Positions 1-7,595 of a DNA stretch of 18,602 bases are shown in pieces. This stretch comes from Pseudaestuariivita sp. (GTDB lineage: Bacteria; Pseudomonadota; Alphaproteobacteria; Rhodobacterales; Rhodobacteraceae). Position 1 is the first letter of the stretch. Each line of letters opens with the position of its first letter. Under the pieces are notes generated by a model that ran no database searches, was not told the DNA's origin, and saw only the letters and a program-made list of their open reading frames with translations. The translations under genes and the position numbers were made by a program. Location: NCBI GenBank assembly GCA_020629995.1, contig JAHDCH010000018.1:1-18602 (forward strand), given 5' to 3'.

Positions 1-22
1 CATGAAGCGGTGTGAATGCCAT
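1..22 (-). CDS. groES: GroES co-chaperonin, first codons only (partial)
   Basis: Only the first seven codons and one base of the eighth are inside the window. They read MAFTPLH followed by a codon starting with G, which fits the MAFxPLHD start of alphaproteobacterial GroES. A good Shine-Dalgarno (TAGGAGA, positions 31-37 read on the minus strand) lies 8 nt before the ATG. A CIRCE operator and a sigma70-like promoter lie upstream in the expected order. GroES caps the GroEL folding chamber in the cytoplasm, and groEL normally follows it. The identification rests on this short peptide plus the CIRCE context, since the gene body is outside the window. Confidence 0.85.
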
Positions 23-59
23 GCCTTGAGTCTCCTATGGCTCAAAGTGTCTCCCGAAA

Positions 60-85
60 CCCCGGCCCGCGTTTCGGCGCCGGGG
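60..85 (-). promoter_or_regulatory. GC-rich hairpin in the groES 5' leader
   Basis: CCCCGGC (60-66) and GCCGGGG (79-85) form a perfect 7-bp stem around a 12-nt loop. It lies in the predicted groES leader between the CIRCE element and the RBS. On the minus strand the stem is followed by only three T residues, so it is not a convincing terminator. It may stabilise the mRNA or influence translation; its role is unknown. Confidence 0.45.
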
Positions 86-87
86 CG

Positions 88-114
88 TTAGCACTCACAC
101 AAGGCGAGTGATAA
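88..114 (-). promoter_or_regulatory. CIRCE operator (HrcA binding site) of groESL
   Basis: The sequence is TTAGCACTC-N9-GAGTGATAA. It matches the CIRCE consensus TTAGCACTC-N9-GAGTGCTAA at 17 of 18 arm positions, with one change in the right arm. The spacer is exactly 9 nt. The element begins at about the predicted transcription start, just downstream of a -10 box, and is in the groES leader. HrcA repressor bound here would block groESL transcription until heat or misfolded protein titrates GroEL. This is one of the most secure regulatory calls in the window. Confidence 0.95.
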
Positions 115-121
115 CGGCGGC

Positions 122-150
122 TATCTAAGGATCACGGAAAAGCGAGTCAA
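122..150 (-). promoter_or_regulatory. sigma70-type promoter of groESL
   Basis: Read on the minus strand, TTGACT (150-145) is followed by exactly 17 nt and then TAGATA (127-122). These are 5/6 and 4/6 matches to TTGACA and TATAAT, with optimal spacing. The predicted start near position 115 puts the CIRCE element at the very beginning of the transcript, which is the usual HrcA arrangement. The leader would be about 92 nt. Confidence 0.8.
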
Positions 151-220
151 CCAGTCCCGCGCGGGAAATTCTGCCTGCCGCGCCGTTGTGCCGGGCCAAG
201 CCGTGCCCTAGCCTTGGGAC

Positions 221-1216
221 ATGTTGATCCGTTCTCTCGTTTCCGCCGCCTTGGGGCTTGTCCTGACCGCCACCGCCACCCTGGCACAATGCGCGGGCAG
301 CGACATGCGCGCGACCATCCCGATCTCGCTGCACATCGCCATCGAAAAGGCCGTCGCAGCCGAGCCGTTTGCGATCGGCAACCACTGGCGCGCCACGCGC
401 GGTGCGCGCACGATTACGCTGATCGGCACGTTCCACCTTGACGACCCCGCCTTTGGGCCCATCGTCGCGCGGCTCGAGCCGGTGATTGCCTCGGCCGACC
501 TGCTGCTGGTCGAGGCCGCACCAGAGGCCAAGGATGCCTTTCAGGCGCAGATGGCCAGCGACCCGTCGATCCTGTTCCGGCCCACGGGCCCAACCCTCCC
601 CGACCAGCTGGACGAGGACACATGGCAGGCGATCGCCAGCGCCGCCCGCGACCGGCAGATGCCCACAGTGATGGCGGCCAAGATGCAGCCGTGGTTTCTT
701 TCGCTGATGTTGTCGATGCCGCCGTGCGCCGTCGCCGCGATGCAGGCCAACGCCGGTGGGCTGGATCAGATGATCGTGGACCGCGCCCTGCAGGCCGGGG
801 TGCCCGTGGCCGGGCTCGAGCAACCCAGTTCGGTGATGGACGGGTTCAATAGCCTTGCACCCGAGGCGCAGCTCAACATGCTGGTGTGGACACTCGCCTC
901 GCAGGACAGCGCCGAAGACCTCTTCCACACGACCCGCATGGCCTATTTCAGCGAAGAACATGCCTATCTCTGGCACTTTGGGATCGAACTGGCCCGCGCC
1001 AACCCAAGCGTGCCCGAGGACGCACTGAACGCCACTTCAGAGCAGGTTGAAGAGGTGATCCTGACCCGCCGCAACCGCGCCTGGATCGACGTGATCGAAG
1101 CCGCTGAAGGAATGAACATCGTCGTGGCCGCGGGCGCGGCACATCTGTTCGGAGAAGACGGCGTTCTGAACTTGCTGCAACAGCGGGGTTACCAGCTGAC
1201 GCGGCAGGATTTCTGA
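221..1216 (+). CDS. TraB/GumN family exported protein
   Basis: The 331-aa protein belongs to the TraB/GumN family (PF01963), whose biochemical function in bacteria is poorly known; some relatives are proposed metalloproteases. The N-terminus is a Sec signal peptide (hydrophobic residues 4-20, cleavage probably after TLA or LAQ near residue 22-23). A Cys follows, but Gln precedes it, so it is not a lipobox. Family motifs seen are GTFHL at 69-73, RNRAW at 284-288 and the C-terminal GAAHLFGEDG at 305-314. The protein probably acts in the periplasm. It is transcribed divergently from groES, with 198 nt between the start codons, and has only a weak Shine-Dalgarno. The family assignment is strong; the role is unknown. 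Confidence 0.85.
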   Translation: MLIRSLVSAALGLVLTATATLAQCAGSDMRATIPISLHIAIEKAVAAEPFAIGNHWRATRGARTITLIGTFHLDDPAFGPIVARLEPVIASADLLLVEAAPEAKDAFQAQMASDPSILFRPTGPTLPDQLDEDTWQAIASAARDRQMPTVMAAKMQPWFLSLMLSMPPCAVAAMQANAGGLDQMIVDRALQAGVPVAGLEQPSSVMDGFNSLAPEAQLNMLVWTLASQDSAEDLFHTTRMAYFSEEHAYLWHFGIELARANPSVPEDALNATSEQVEEVILTRRNRAWIDVIEAAEGMNIVVAAGAAHLFGEDGVLNLLQQRGYQLTRQDF

Positions 1217-1243
1217 AAAGGTTGCAGCTTTCGCGGGAAAACC

Positions 1244-1270
1244 TTGATCGGATGCACCACAAAATATACG
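1244..1270 (+). promoter_or_regulatory. possible promoter of the I78 lipoprotein gene
   Basis: TTGATC (1244-1249) and TATACG (1265-1270) are each 4/6 matches to the sigma70 boxes, but the spacer is only 15 nt. The site is in the 95-nt gap between the TraB-family gene and the lipoprotein gene, in a locally AT-richer patch. This is a weak candidate; co-transcription from upstream is equally possible. Confidence 0.25.
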
Positions 1271-1311
1271 CATAAAGGTGAGCAGAACATCAGCACCTTG
1301 AGGCGAGACCC

Positions 1312-1896
1312 ATGAAACGCACATTGCCCGTCCTTGCATGTCTGGCTTTGGCCGGCTGCCTGTCCGCACCGCAGACCGTGGATGTCGAGCTGTCGCAAAG
1401 CGCTTACAACATGCTTTACGGCGACAGGCCTCCACCTCCGCAAAAGGCTGCGGCAACGGCCGCACCCCGTAGCGGCGGGTTTTCGTCTACCGACAATGTC
1501 ACTCTGACCGTTCCCGCCGCAACGGCTGCACCGGCACCGGCGGCGCCCCAGCCCCGGGTCGTGCGGACGGCGGCCGTCGCAACTCCGGCACCTGCGCCGC
1601 GGCCGGCACCGGTGGCCGCCCGCGCCCCGGCCCCTGCGCCACGCCCGGCACCTGCGCCCGCCGCTGCGCCCGAGCCGGTCGACACCTGCGGCGCATCCCG
1701 GTTTCAGAACCTTGTGGGCGGCCCGGCAAGTGCCACGCTGAATGCGGACCTGCCGTCGCTGTCGCGCATCTACGGCTCGGGCGAGACGATCGATCCACGC
1801 CAGACACCGGCACGCCTGAACGTGGTTGTGTCCACAACCAACCCTGCCGAGGCTCTGACCACGGGTGGCACGGTCACCCGCATTTTCTGCGGCTGA
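1312..1896 (+). CDS. Lipoprotein with Pro/Ala-rich linker and C-terminal I78 peptidase-inhibitor domain
   Basis: The 194-aa protein has a lipoprotein signal peptide with lipobox LAGC (residues 13-16), so Cys16 should be lipidated. Residues about 74-123 are a Pro/Ala/Arg-rich low-complexity stretch that probably works as a flexible spacer. Residues 125-194 match the I78 inhibitor family (PF11720): C126 and the terminal C193-G pair as a likely disulfide, with RLN at 168-170 and the closing IFCG. Characterised I78 members inhibit serine proteases such as elastase or subtilisin; the target here is unknown. An envelope-anchored inhibitor protecting against periplasmic or external proteases is an inference. 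The gene converges on the M3 peptidase gene and shares a palindrome with it at the 3' end. Confidence 0.82.
   Translation: MKRTLPVLACLALAGCLSAPQTVDVELSQSAYNMLYGDRPPPPQKAAATAAPRSGGFSSTDNVTLTVPAATAAPAPAAPQPRVVRTAAVATPAPAPRPAPVAARAPAPAPRPAPAPAAAPEPVDTCGASRFQNLVGGPASATLNADLPSLSRIYGSGETIDPRQTPARLNVVVSTTNPAEALTTGGTVTRIFCG
1531..1680 (+). repeat. Pro/Ala-rich low-complexity coding segment
   Basis: This part of the lipoprotein gene encodes residues 74-123, which are almost entirely Ala, Pro, Arg and Val in short PAP/APA/RPAP units. At DNA level it is an imperfect run of GCC/CCG-type codons with no exact long repeat. Such linkers often span the periplasm or peptidoglycan, and their length tends to vary between strains. 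Confidence 0.75.
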
Positions 1897-1933
1897 CAGG
1901 CACGAATTTTCGCCGAAAATTCGTAGGTGTCAG
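1893..1933. terminator. Palindrome between convergent genes, probable bidirectional terminator
   Basis: An 11-bp perfect inverted repeat (ACGAATTTTCG, one C, CGAAAATTCGT; 1902-1924) is extended by a second pair, CTGACA (1893-1898) and TGTCAG (1928-1933), across a 3x3 internal loop. In RNA the inner stem carries U-runs or A-runs in its arms, but no U-tract follows on either strand, so it is not a textbook terminator. Its place exactly between two convergent genes suggests transcript ending or 3' protection for both. The stop codons of both genes are inside it. Confidence 0.65.
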
Positions 1934-3951
1934 GCGGCGAGGCCGCGGCCTTTCAGCAGGGCCTCGACCCCTGGCATCCGCCCCCGGAACGCGGTGTACA
2001 GCTCGGCCGGATCACGAGAGCCCCCGGCTGACAGAACATGCTCTTCGAGCCGGGCCGCCAGATCGGGATCGAACGCATCGCCCTTTTCCTCGAACGCGGC
2101 AAAGGCGTCGGCGTCCATGACCTCGGACCACATGTAGCTGTAGTACCCCGCCGAATAGCCGTCGCCGGCAAAGACATGGGCGAAATGCGGCGTGGCGTGC
2201 CGCATGGTGATCGCCTGGGGCAAGCCGATCTCGGACAGAACCTCGGACTGCCGCGCCATAGGGTCGGCCGGCGGGGTACCATCGTGAAAGGCAAGATCGA
2301 CCAGCGCCGAGGCGACATATTCAACCGTCTGGAATCCCATGTCGAAATTGGCCGCCTGCATCACCTTGTCGATCATCGCGGGCGGCATGGCTTCGCCCGT
2401 GTCGGCATGGGTGGCAAACTCGCGCAAGACTTCGGGCACCTCGAGCCAGTGCTCGTAAAGCTGAGAGGGCAGCTCGACAAAGTCGCGCGCAACGGACGTG
2501 CCGCTGACCATGCCGTAGGTCACATCAGACAACATCTGGTGCAGCGCATGGCCAAATTCGTGAAACAGCGTGCGTGCGTCATCATAGCTGAGCAGAGCCG
2601 GCTGCCCTGCCGGCGGTTTGGCAAAGTTGCACACGTTCACCACGATGGGCGTGCGCGTCTTGGGAAATTTCGCCTGCGTGCGAAAGGCCGAGCACCACGC
2701 GCCCGATCTCTTTGACCCGCGCGCGAAGTAATCGCCGATGAATACAGCCAGGTGCTGTCCATCCTTGAGGATTTCCCACGCCCGCGCGTCAGGATGGTAG
2801 AGCGGCACGTCGAGCGGGCGCGCCGTGATCCCGAACAGCCGTTCGGCACAATTGAACATGGCGGCAATCATCCGATCCAGCTGCAGGTAGGGCTTCAGCT
2901 CGGCCTCATCCAGATCGTGATCCTGCTTGCGCCGCTTTTCCGCGTAATAGCGCCAGTCCCAAGGTTGCGCGTCATCATTCAGCCCGTCAGCCTGCATCAT
3001 CTGGCGCATCACCCAGGCGTCAGCTTCGGCCTGACGCCGTGCAGGCTCCCAAACCTGCATCAACAGGTCACGGACCGCGCCCGGAGTGCCCGCCATTTCG
3101 GTTTCCAGCTTGAAATCGGCAAAGCTGTCATAGCCCAACAGCTGCGCGCGTTCGTGACGCAAAGCCAGCACTTCGGCCGTGATGGCGCGGTTGTCCGTCT
3201 CGCCGCCGTTTGCGCCGCGCGCTGTCCAGGCACGCCAGGCCGTCTCGCGCAGGTCGCGGCGGGGCGAAAATTGCAGGAATGGCACGATCAACGACCGCGA
3301 CAGGGTCACCACGGGCCCATCTGCGCCACGTTCGGCTCCGGCCGCGCGGGCCGCGTCGACCACGAAGCCCGGCAACCCGGCCAGATCCTCTTCGGCTAGG
3401 GACATGGCCCAGTCGGCCTCGTCGCGCAGCAGGTTTTGGGTGAATTCGGTGCCCAGCGTCGCCAGCCGAGCGGTGATTTCCTTCATGCGCGCGGCAGCAT
3501 CGCCATCCAGCGCCGCCCCGGCGCGTACAAACCTGCGGTGCAGCAGCATCAAGACGCGCTGCTGCTCATCTGTCAGGTCCAGCGTCTCACGCGCCTCCCA
3601 CACCGCGCGAATGCGGTCAAACAAGGCGCGGTTGGCGGTGATATCGGACGCATGTTCGGCAAGGCGCGGCGAAAAATCGCGTTGTAGCGCCTGGCGTGCA
3701 TCGGTGCTGTCCGCCCCGGCAAGGTTGTAGAACACGCCCAGCACCTGATCGAGAGCGGCGCCTGACGCTTCGAGCGCTTCGACCGTGTTGGCAAAGGTTG
3801 GCGGCTCTGGATTGTCTGCAATTGCGCGCACCTCGGCCATGTCCTCGGCAAGGGCCGCGTCAAAAGCCGGAGCAAAGTCTGCGTCGCCTATCTGGTCGAA
3901 CGGCGCGATGCCAAAGGGCGTGTCCCAATCGGTGAGCAGGATATTCGTCAT
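1930..3951 (-). CDS. dcp: M3 family oligopeptidase (peptidyl-dipeptidase Dcp-like)
   Basis: The 673-aa zinc metallopeptidase has the M3 signature HEFGH at residues 464-468, with E493 (in ARDFVE) as the likely third zinc ligand. The downstream GYSAGYYSYMW segment supplies substrate-binding tyrosines. The N-terminal half is helical, as in the M3A fold. Similarity over VVNVCNFAKPPAGQPALL and RDFVELPSQ is closer to Dcp than to PrlC/OpdA, so cleavage of C-terminal dipeptides from short peptides is the likely activity. There is no signal peptide, so it should be cytoplasmic. I chose ATG 3951 because MTNILLTDWDTPFG begins the conserved protein and an AAAGG box lies upstream; the open frame continues 49 codons further without family similarity. 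It lies 73 nt downstream of the E1-like gene. Confidence 0.9.
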   Translation of the reverse strand: MTNILLTDWDTPFGIAPFDQIGDADFAPAFDAALAEDMAEVRAIADNPEPPTFANTVEALEASGAALDQVLGVFYNLAGADSTDARQALQRDFSPRLAEHASDITANRALFDRIRAVWEARETLDLTDEQQRVLMLLHRRFVRAGAALDGDAAARMKEITARLATLGTEFTQNLLRDEADWAMSLAEEDLAGLPGFVVDAARAAGAERGADGPVVTLSRSLIVPFLQFSPRRDLRETAWRAWTARGANGGETDNRAITAEVLALRHERAQLLGYDSFADFKLETEMAGTPGAVRDLLMQVWEPARRQAEADAWVMRQMMQADGLNDDAQPWDWRYYAEKRRKQDHDLDEAELKPYLQLDRMIAAMFNCAERLFGITARPLDVPLYHPDARAWEILKDGQHLAVFIGDYFARGSKRSGAWCSAFRTQAKFPKTRTPIVVNVCNFAKPPAGQPALLSYDDARTLFHEFGHALHQMLSDVTYGMVSGTSVARDFVELPSQLYEHWLEVPEVLREFATHADTGEAMPPAMIDKVMQAANFDMGFQTVEYVASALVDLAFHDGTPPADPMARQSEVLSEIGLPQAITMRHATPHFAHVFAGDGYSAGYYSYMWSEVMDADAFAAFEEKGDAFDPDLAARLEEHVLSAGGSRDPAELYTAFRGRMPGVEALLKGRGLAA

Positions 3952-4024
3952 GGCAGCGCCTTTCGTGCGGTAGGTCCTGACCAAGATGTGGCGCGCGGGC
4001 GCGGTCTCGGCAATGGGAGGGGCG

Positions 4025-5071
4025 TTATTTGTCGCCGCAAACGGCACAGTCGGAGCGGCGGCGGGCGGTGATATGGCGCGTCTCGCCATAAAGAGCATCG
4101 TGGATCAGCAATCGCCCGCGCAACGGCGTGCCGGCACCGGTGACCAGCTTGACCGCCTCGGCGGCCATCATCGCACCAAGGATACCCGGCAGCGGCCCCA
4201 GAACCCCGGCCTCGGCGCAGCTGGGCGCGGCGCCCGGCGGCGCGGGATCGGGAAAGACGCAGGCATAGCAGGGCGCATCGCGGGCGGGATCAAACACACT
4301 CAGCTGACCTTCCCATTGTGACAACGCGCCCGAAATCAGCGGCACTTTGGCCGCAACACAGGCCGCATTGACACTATAGCGCGCCGCGACATCGTCGGTC
4401 CCATCCAGCACCAGATCATAGTCGGCAATCAGGTCGCCGGCGATCTGCGCGTCGATGTTGCGGTGATAAGGCTTGATCGTGATGAACGGGTTCAGGGCGC
4501 GCATGGCGTCGGCGGCGGAAAAGACCTTGGGCTGGCCGATGCTTTCGTCGCGGTGGATCACCTGGCGCTGAAGGTTGCTGGCCTCGACCGTGTCGCCATC
4601 GATCACCCCGATCGTTCCGACCCCGGCAGCTGCAAGGTATTGCAAGGCCGGCGCACCCAGCCCGCCCGCGCCCACAACCAGAATCCGCGCCTGAGACAAT
4701 TTGCGCTGCCCCAGCCCGCCGATCTCGCGCAAGATCATATGGCGGGCGTAGCGGTCCAGTTCGGCGTCCGAAAAGGTGCCGGATGTGCCCGTTTCGGCCT
4801 GAGGCGCAGTTTCGCTTTCTACGCGGGCGCGCAGAACGGCCAGAAGACGGCGATAGCCCAGCACCAACACCCCGACGCCCAGCAGCAGGAACCACGGCGC
4901 CGCGCTTTGGCCTGTCGCCTCGCGCAGGGGGTTTCCGTCCGGCAAGGTCAGGTGCGCCAGCAGTACACCCGCCAACAGGACACCCAGCATGACCAGCCGC
5001 GCCTGTCGCGACGCGCCCGTTGCCGCGCCCAGCGCCCATAGGCCGCCGCCAAGAGCCAACACAAGCAGCAT
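4025..5071 (-). CDS. Membrane-anchored HesA/MoeB/ThiF family E1-like adenylyltransferase
   Basis: In this 348-aa protein the C-terminal about 250 residues are a MoeB/ThiF-type E1 domain. This has RYARHMIL at 107-114, the nucleotide loop GAGGLG at 134-139, and a zinc site formed by C268/C271 (CYAC) and C342/C345 (CAVC). Such enzymes adenylate the C-terminal Gly-Gly of small sulfur carriers (MoaD, ThiS). The first about 75 residues are instead hydrophobic, with likely membrane helices near 1-17, 25-43 and 58-74, so the catalytic domain would be tethered to the inner membrane. No rhodanese domain or sulfur-carrier gene is nearby, so the partner cannot be named. The start overlaps the dut stop by one base (TGATG), implying coupling. 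The family call is firm; moeB itself is likely but not proven. Confidence 0.85.
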   Translation of the reverse strand: MLLVLALGGGLWALGAATGASRQARLVMLGVLLAGVLLAHLTLPDGNPLREATGQSAAPWFLLLGVGVLVLGYRRLLAVLRARVESETAPQAETGTSGTFSDAELDRYARHMILREIGGLGQRKLSQARILVVGAGGLGAPALQYLAAAGVGTIGVIDGDTVEASNLQRQVIHRDESIGQPKVFSAADAMRALNPFITIKPYHRNIDAQIAGDLIADYDLVLDGTDDVAARYSVNAACVAAKVPLISGALSQWEGQLSVFDPARDAPCYACVFPDPAPPGAAPSCAEAGVLGPLPGILGAMMAAEAVKLVTGAGTPLRGRLLIHDALYGETRHITARRRSDCAVCGDK

Positions 5072-5532
5072 CAGGTGCGCCCGGTAGAGCCGAAACCGCC
5101 CGCGCCGCGGTCTGTCGCGTCAAGAGTGCTGACTTCGCGGAATTCCCCCCGGGTCACCGGGGCGACAATCATCTGCGCAATTCTGTCGCCATGGGTGATG
5201 ACAAAGGGGGCTGTGCCCGCGTTCATCACAATGACGCCCAGCGGACCGCGATAATCGCTGTCGATCGTGCCGGGCGAGTTGGGCAGAGTGATCCCGTGTT
5301 TCAGGGCCAGACCTGAACGGGGGCGCAGCTGGACCTCGAAACCCTCGGGGATCGCGATCCGCAGGCCCGTGGGCACAAGTGCGCGCGCGCCGGGATCCAG
5401 TGTCAGCGTGCCGCGATCCGGCAGGTTGGCGCGCAGGTCCGCACCCGCCGCGCCGCTGGTTTCATAGCTGGGCAGCGGCACCGCAGGATCGGCACCCGCA
5501 TCACGCACCACATCAATGGTGATCCCGGTCAT
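5071..5532 (-). CDS. dut: dUTP diphosphatase (dUTPase)
   Basis: This 153-aa trimeric-type dUTPase hydrolyses dUTP to dUMP and pyrophosphate, keeping uracil out of DNA and supplying dUMP for thymidylate synthesis. All five motifs are visible: AGADLRA near 29-35, PRSGLA at 71-76, GTIDSDYRG at 88-96 (with the catalytic Asp), GDRIAQMI at 115-122 and the glycine-rich [10 protein letters not shown] at 142-151. The length is normal. The ATG overlaps the coaBC stop as ATGA, and the pairing of coaBC with dut is common in proteobacteria. Confidence 0.97.
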   Translation of the reverse strand: MTGITIDVVRDAGADPAVPLPSYETSGAAGADLRANLPDRGTLTLDPGARALVPTGLRIAIPEGFEVQLRPRSGLALKHGITLPNSPGTIDSDYRGPLGVIVMNAGTAPFVITHGDRIAQMIVAPVTRGEFREVSTLDATDRGAGGFGSTGRT

Positions 5533-6722
5533 GCCAGTGCCTCGGCAATTCGGGCAGCCAGTTTGCGGGCCACCAGGTCCTTGGTCATGCGGGGCCAGCT
5601 GTCATGGCCGTCTTCGGTAATCAGATGCACCGCATTTTCGGTACCGCCCATGATGCCCGTTTCCGGGCTGACGTCATTGGCCAGGATCCAGTCGCACCCC
5701 TTGCGCGCCCGCTTGGCGGTGGCATTGGCGATCACGTCATCGGTTTCGGCGGCAAAGCCCACCACCAGCCGCGGGCGATCGCGCTTCAACTGCGCAACAT
5801 GGGCGAGGATGTCGGGATTTTCGGCAAATTCCAGCGTTGGCAGTTTGCCAGCCTTCTTCTTGATCTTGGACGATGAGGCCCCCGCCACGCACCAATCGGC
5901 AACGGCGGCGGCGAAAACAGCAGCGTCGCACGGCAGGCTTTGCTGAACCGCGTCCATCATCTGGGCTGCCGTTTCGACCGGGATCACCCGCACGCCTTGT
6001 GGCGGCGGCACATCCGCCGGGCCCGTGATAAAATCGACATCCGCCCCCAAAGCCGACAGGGCTGCCGCGATGGCGGTCCCCTGCGCCCCGGACGACCGGT
6101 TCGCGATATAGCGCACCGGGTCAATCGGCTCGTGTGTGGGGCCCGAGGTGACGAGGACACGGCGACCCTTCAACGGGCCATCCGCCAGACGCGCTTCGAT
6201 CGCCTCGACAATGGCCAGCGGCTCGGCCAGCCGCCCGGGCCCGTATTCGCCGCAGGCCATGTCGCCTTCGTCCGGGCCGGTACAGGTGATGCCATCGCCC
6301 AGCAGCGTCGCAAGGTTGCGCTGGGTGGCAGGGTGTTCCCACATGCGCACGTTCATCGCGGGCGCGATCAAAACCGGCGTGTCGGTCGCCAGCAAAAGCG
6401 TGGTCGCAAGATCGTCCGCCATCCCCTGCGCCATTCGCGCCATTAAATGCGCGGTGGCCGGAGCCACCACCACCAGATCGGCAACGCGGGACAGCTGGAT
6501 ATGGCCCATCTCGGCTTCGGTGCCCAGATCGAACAGGTCACTATGCACCGGATTGCCTGCCAGCGCCGTGACGGACATGGGCGTCACGAACTGACCCGCT
6601 GCCTCGGTCATCACCGGCACGACATCTGCGCCGCGTTCGCGCAGGCGGCGGATCAGCTCCAGCGACTTGTATGCCGCAATCCCGCCCCCGATGATCAGCA
6701 AAATCCGCTTGCCCGTCAGCAT
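5529..6722 (-). CDS. coaBC: Bifunctional phosphopantothenoylcysteine decarboxylase/synthetase CoaBC
   Basis: This 397-aa fusion enzyme catalyses two steps of CoA synthesis: CTP-dependent joining of cysteine to 4'-phosphopantothenate, then FMN-dependent decarboxylation. The N-terminal CoaC flavoprotein part shows GGGIAAYKS near 12-20, the catalytic His74 (GHIQLSR), PAMNVRMW at 121-128 and Cys157 in the [11 protein letters not shown] flap. The CoaB part begins near 187 with [19 protein letters not shown] at 194-212, AAAVADW at 271-277 and the lysine-rich KIKKKAGK at 286-293. ATG 6722 is supported by AAGGAG 9 nt upstream and by the conserved start [14 protein letters not shown]; the open frame extends 22 codons further. 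Confidence 0.96.
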   Translation of the reverse strand: MLTGKRILLIIGGGIAAYKSLELIRRLRERGADVVPVMTEAAGQFVTPMSVTALAGNPVHSDLFDLGTEAEMGHIQLSRVADLVVVAPATAHLMARMAQGMADDLATTLLLATDTPVLIAPAMNVRMWEHPATQRNLATLLGDGITCTGPDEGDMACGEYGPGRLAEPLAIVEAIEARLADGPLKGRRVLVTSGPTHEPIDPVRYIANRSSGAQGTAIAAALSALGADVDFITGPADVPPPQGVRVIPVETAAQMMDAVQQSLPCDAAVFAAAVADWCVAGASSSKIKKKAGKLPTLEFAENPDILAHVAQLKRDRPRLVVGFAAETDDVIANATAKRARKGCDWILANDVSPETGIMGGTENAVHLITEDGHDSWPRMTKDLVARKLAARIAEALA

Positions 6723-6788
6723 CTTCCTACGCTCCTTCGTGCGCCCCGTCATCTTGTGTAGAAAGCACCGGGGTTGATGACAAGGCAC

Positions 6789-7595
6789 CTAGCGGAATGC
6801 GTCGCACGGGTCAGGGCGGCCAGTTTCGGGCTGTGTCACCACGTGATGATCGAACAATGGTGCGTTCGCCGCATCCTCGGTCAGGCTGATGACAAACACA
6901 TCAAGGCCGGGTGCAACCCGTGCAATCACCGGCGGCGCACCCCGGTCGCGGCGCGCATGGCCCCAACCGGTGATCAGCACCACCGGCCCGCCGTGGGCGG
7001 CATGCGCGTCAATCACCAGACGGGCGAAATGCGCATCGCGCAGACGTTGCGCGCTGACCATGCCGCCCATCATCTCGCGCGGCATCATCTGGCAATGGCC
7101 TTCGAATTGCGCGTCTTCCCGGGCCGCCTGTTCGCTTGCCGGCAGCGGATCGGTCAGTCCATACGCCCCTGCCTTGGGGCCAAATGCGTCGGCGGCGGTT
7201 GTCTTTTGGGTGACCACGTCGCGCAGTTGGTCCCGTGGCAGGGCCGCGCCAACGATGCGGGCCGGCATCGCGGCCTCCAGCACGTCGGCATAGTCGATCA
7301 GATCGCCCCAGTGGAACCGCCCTGCGGCAAGTTCGGATCGCAATTCACCGGTTGCGATCAAGGCCGGGATGCGGCGCGCTTCGAACGGGGTCAGCATCTC
7401 GAACACCACTGTGGCGGGGCGCAGGTCGCGTAACGCCTGCGCCTGATAGGCCTGATGCTCGGGGGTGTTGTGACGCTCGCCAAGGATCACGACGTCGGCG
7501 TTTCGCGCGGCAGCGGGGACATCGGCCTGGGCCGATGCCATGAAAAAGGCCGCGGCACAGACCGCGGCCATGATCGCACGAGGAACCGCGATCAC
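6789..7595 (-). CDS. ChaN-like exported protein (PF04187)
   Basis: The 268-aa protein has a Sec signal peptide (residues about 1-24, cleavage likely after AQA), so it is probably periplasmic. The mature part starts with VVILGERHNTPEHQ, the hallmark of the ChaN/DUF399 family, and has GWGHARRDRG near the C-terminus. Campylobacter ChaN is a haem-binding lipoprotein linked to iron uptake. This protein lacks a lipobox, and haem binding here is only a family-based possibility. The start is GTG at 7595, giving a GTGA overlap with the rpoH stop; no Shine-Dalgarno is visible, so initiation is probably coupled. An ATG at 7571 is an alternative but would shorten the signal peptide. Confidence 0.8.
   Translation of the reverse strand: MIAVPRAIMAAVCAAAFFMASAQADVPAAARNADVVILGERHNTPEHQAYQAQALRDLRPATVVFEMLTPFEARRIPALIATGELRSELAAGRFHWGDLIDYADVLEAAMPARIVGAALPRDQLRDVVTQKTTAADAFGPKAGAYGLTDPLPASEQAAREDAQFEGHCQMMPREMMGGMVSAQRLRDAHFARLVIDAHAAHGGPVVLITGWGHARRDRGAPPVIARVAPGLDVFVISLTEDAANAPLFDHHVVTQPETGRPDPCDAFR

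Noticed and set aside
129..134. A second TGATCC box within the groESL promoter, as for RpoE
   Set aside because: No suitable -10 follows at 17-19 nt, and the better sigma70 promoter with correct spacing covers it.
125..976. 283-codon minus-strand frame opposite the TraB-family gene
   Set aside because: The peptide is Arg/His/Gly-rich without domains, and it would overlap the groESL promoter. It is a shadow of the real gene.
1218..1245. AAGGTT/AACCTT inverted repeat after the TraB-family gene, considered as a terminator
   Set aside because: There are only six AT-rich base pairs with a 16-nt loop and no T-run after it.
1312..3951. Inhibitor-protease pair formed by the I78 lipoprotein and the M3 peptidase
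   Set aside because: I78 inhibitors act on serine proteases, the M3 enzyme is a cytoplasmic metallopeptidase, and the genes are convergent rather than an operon.
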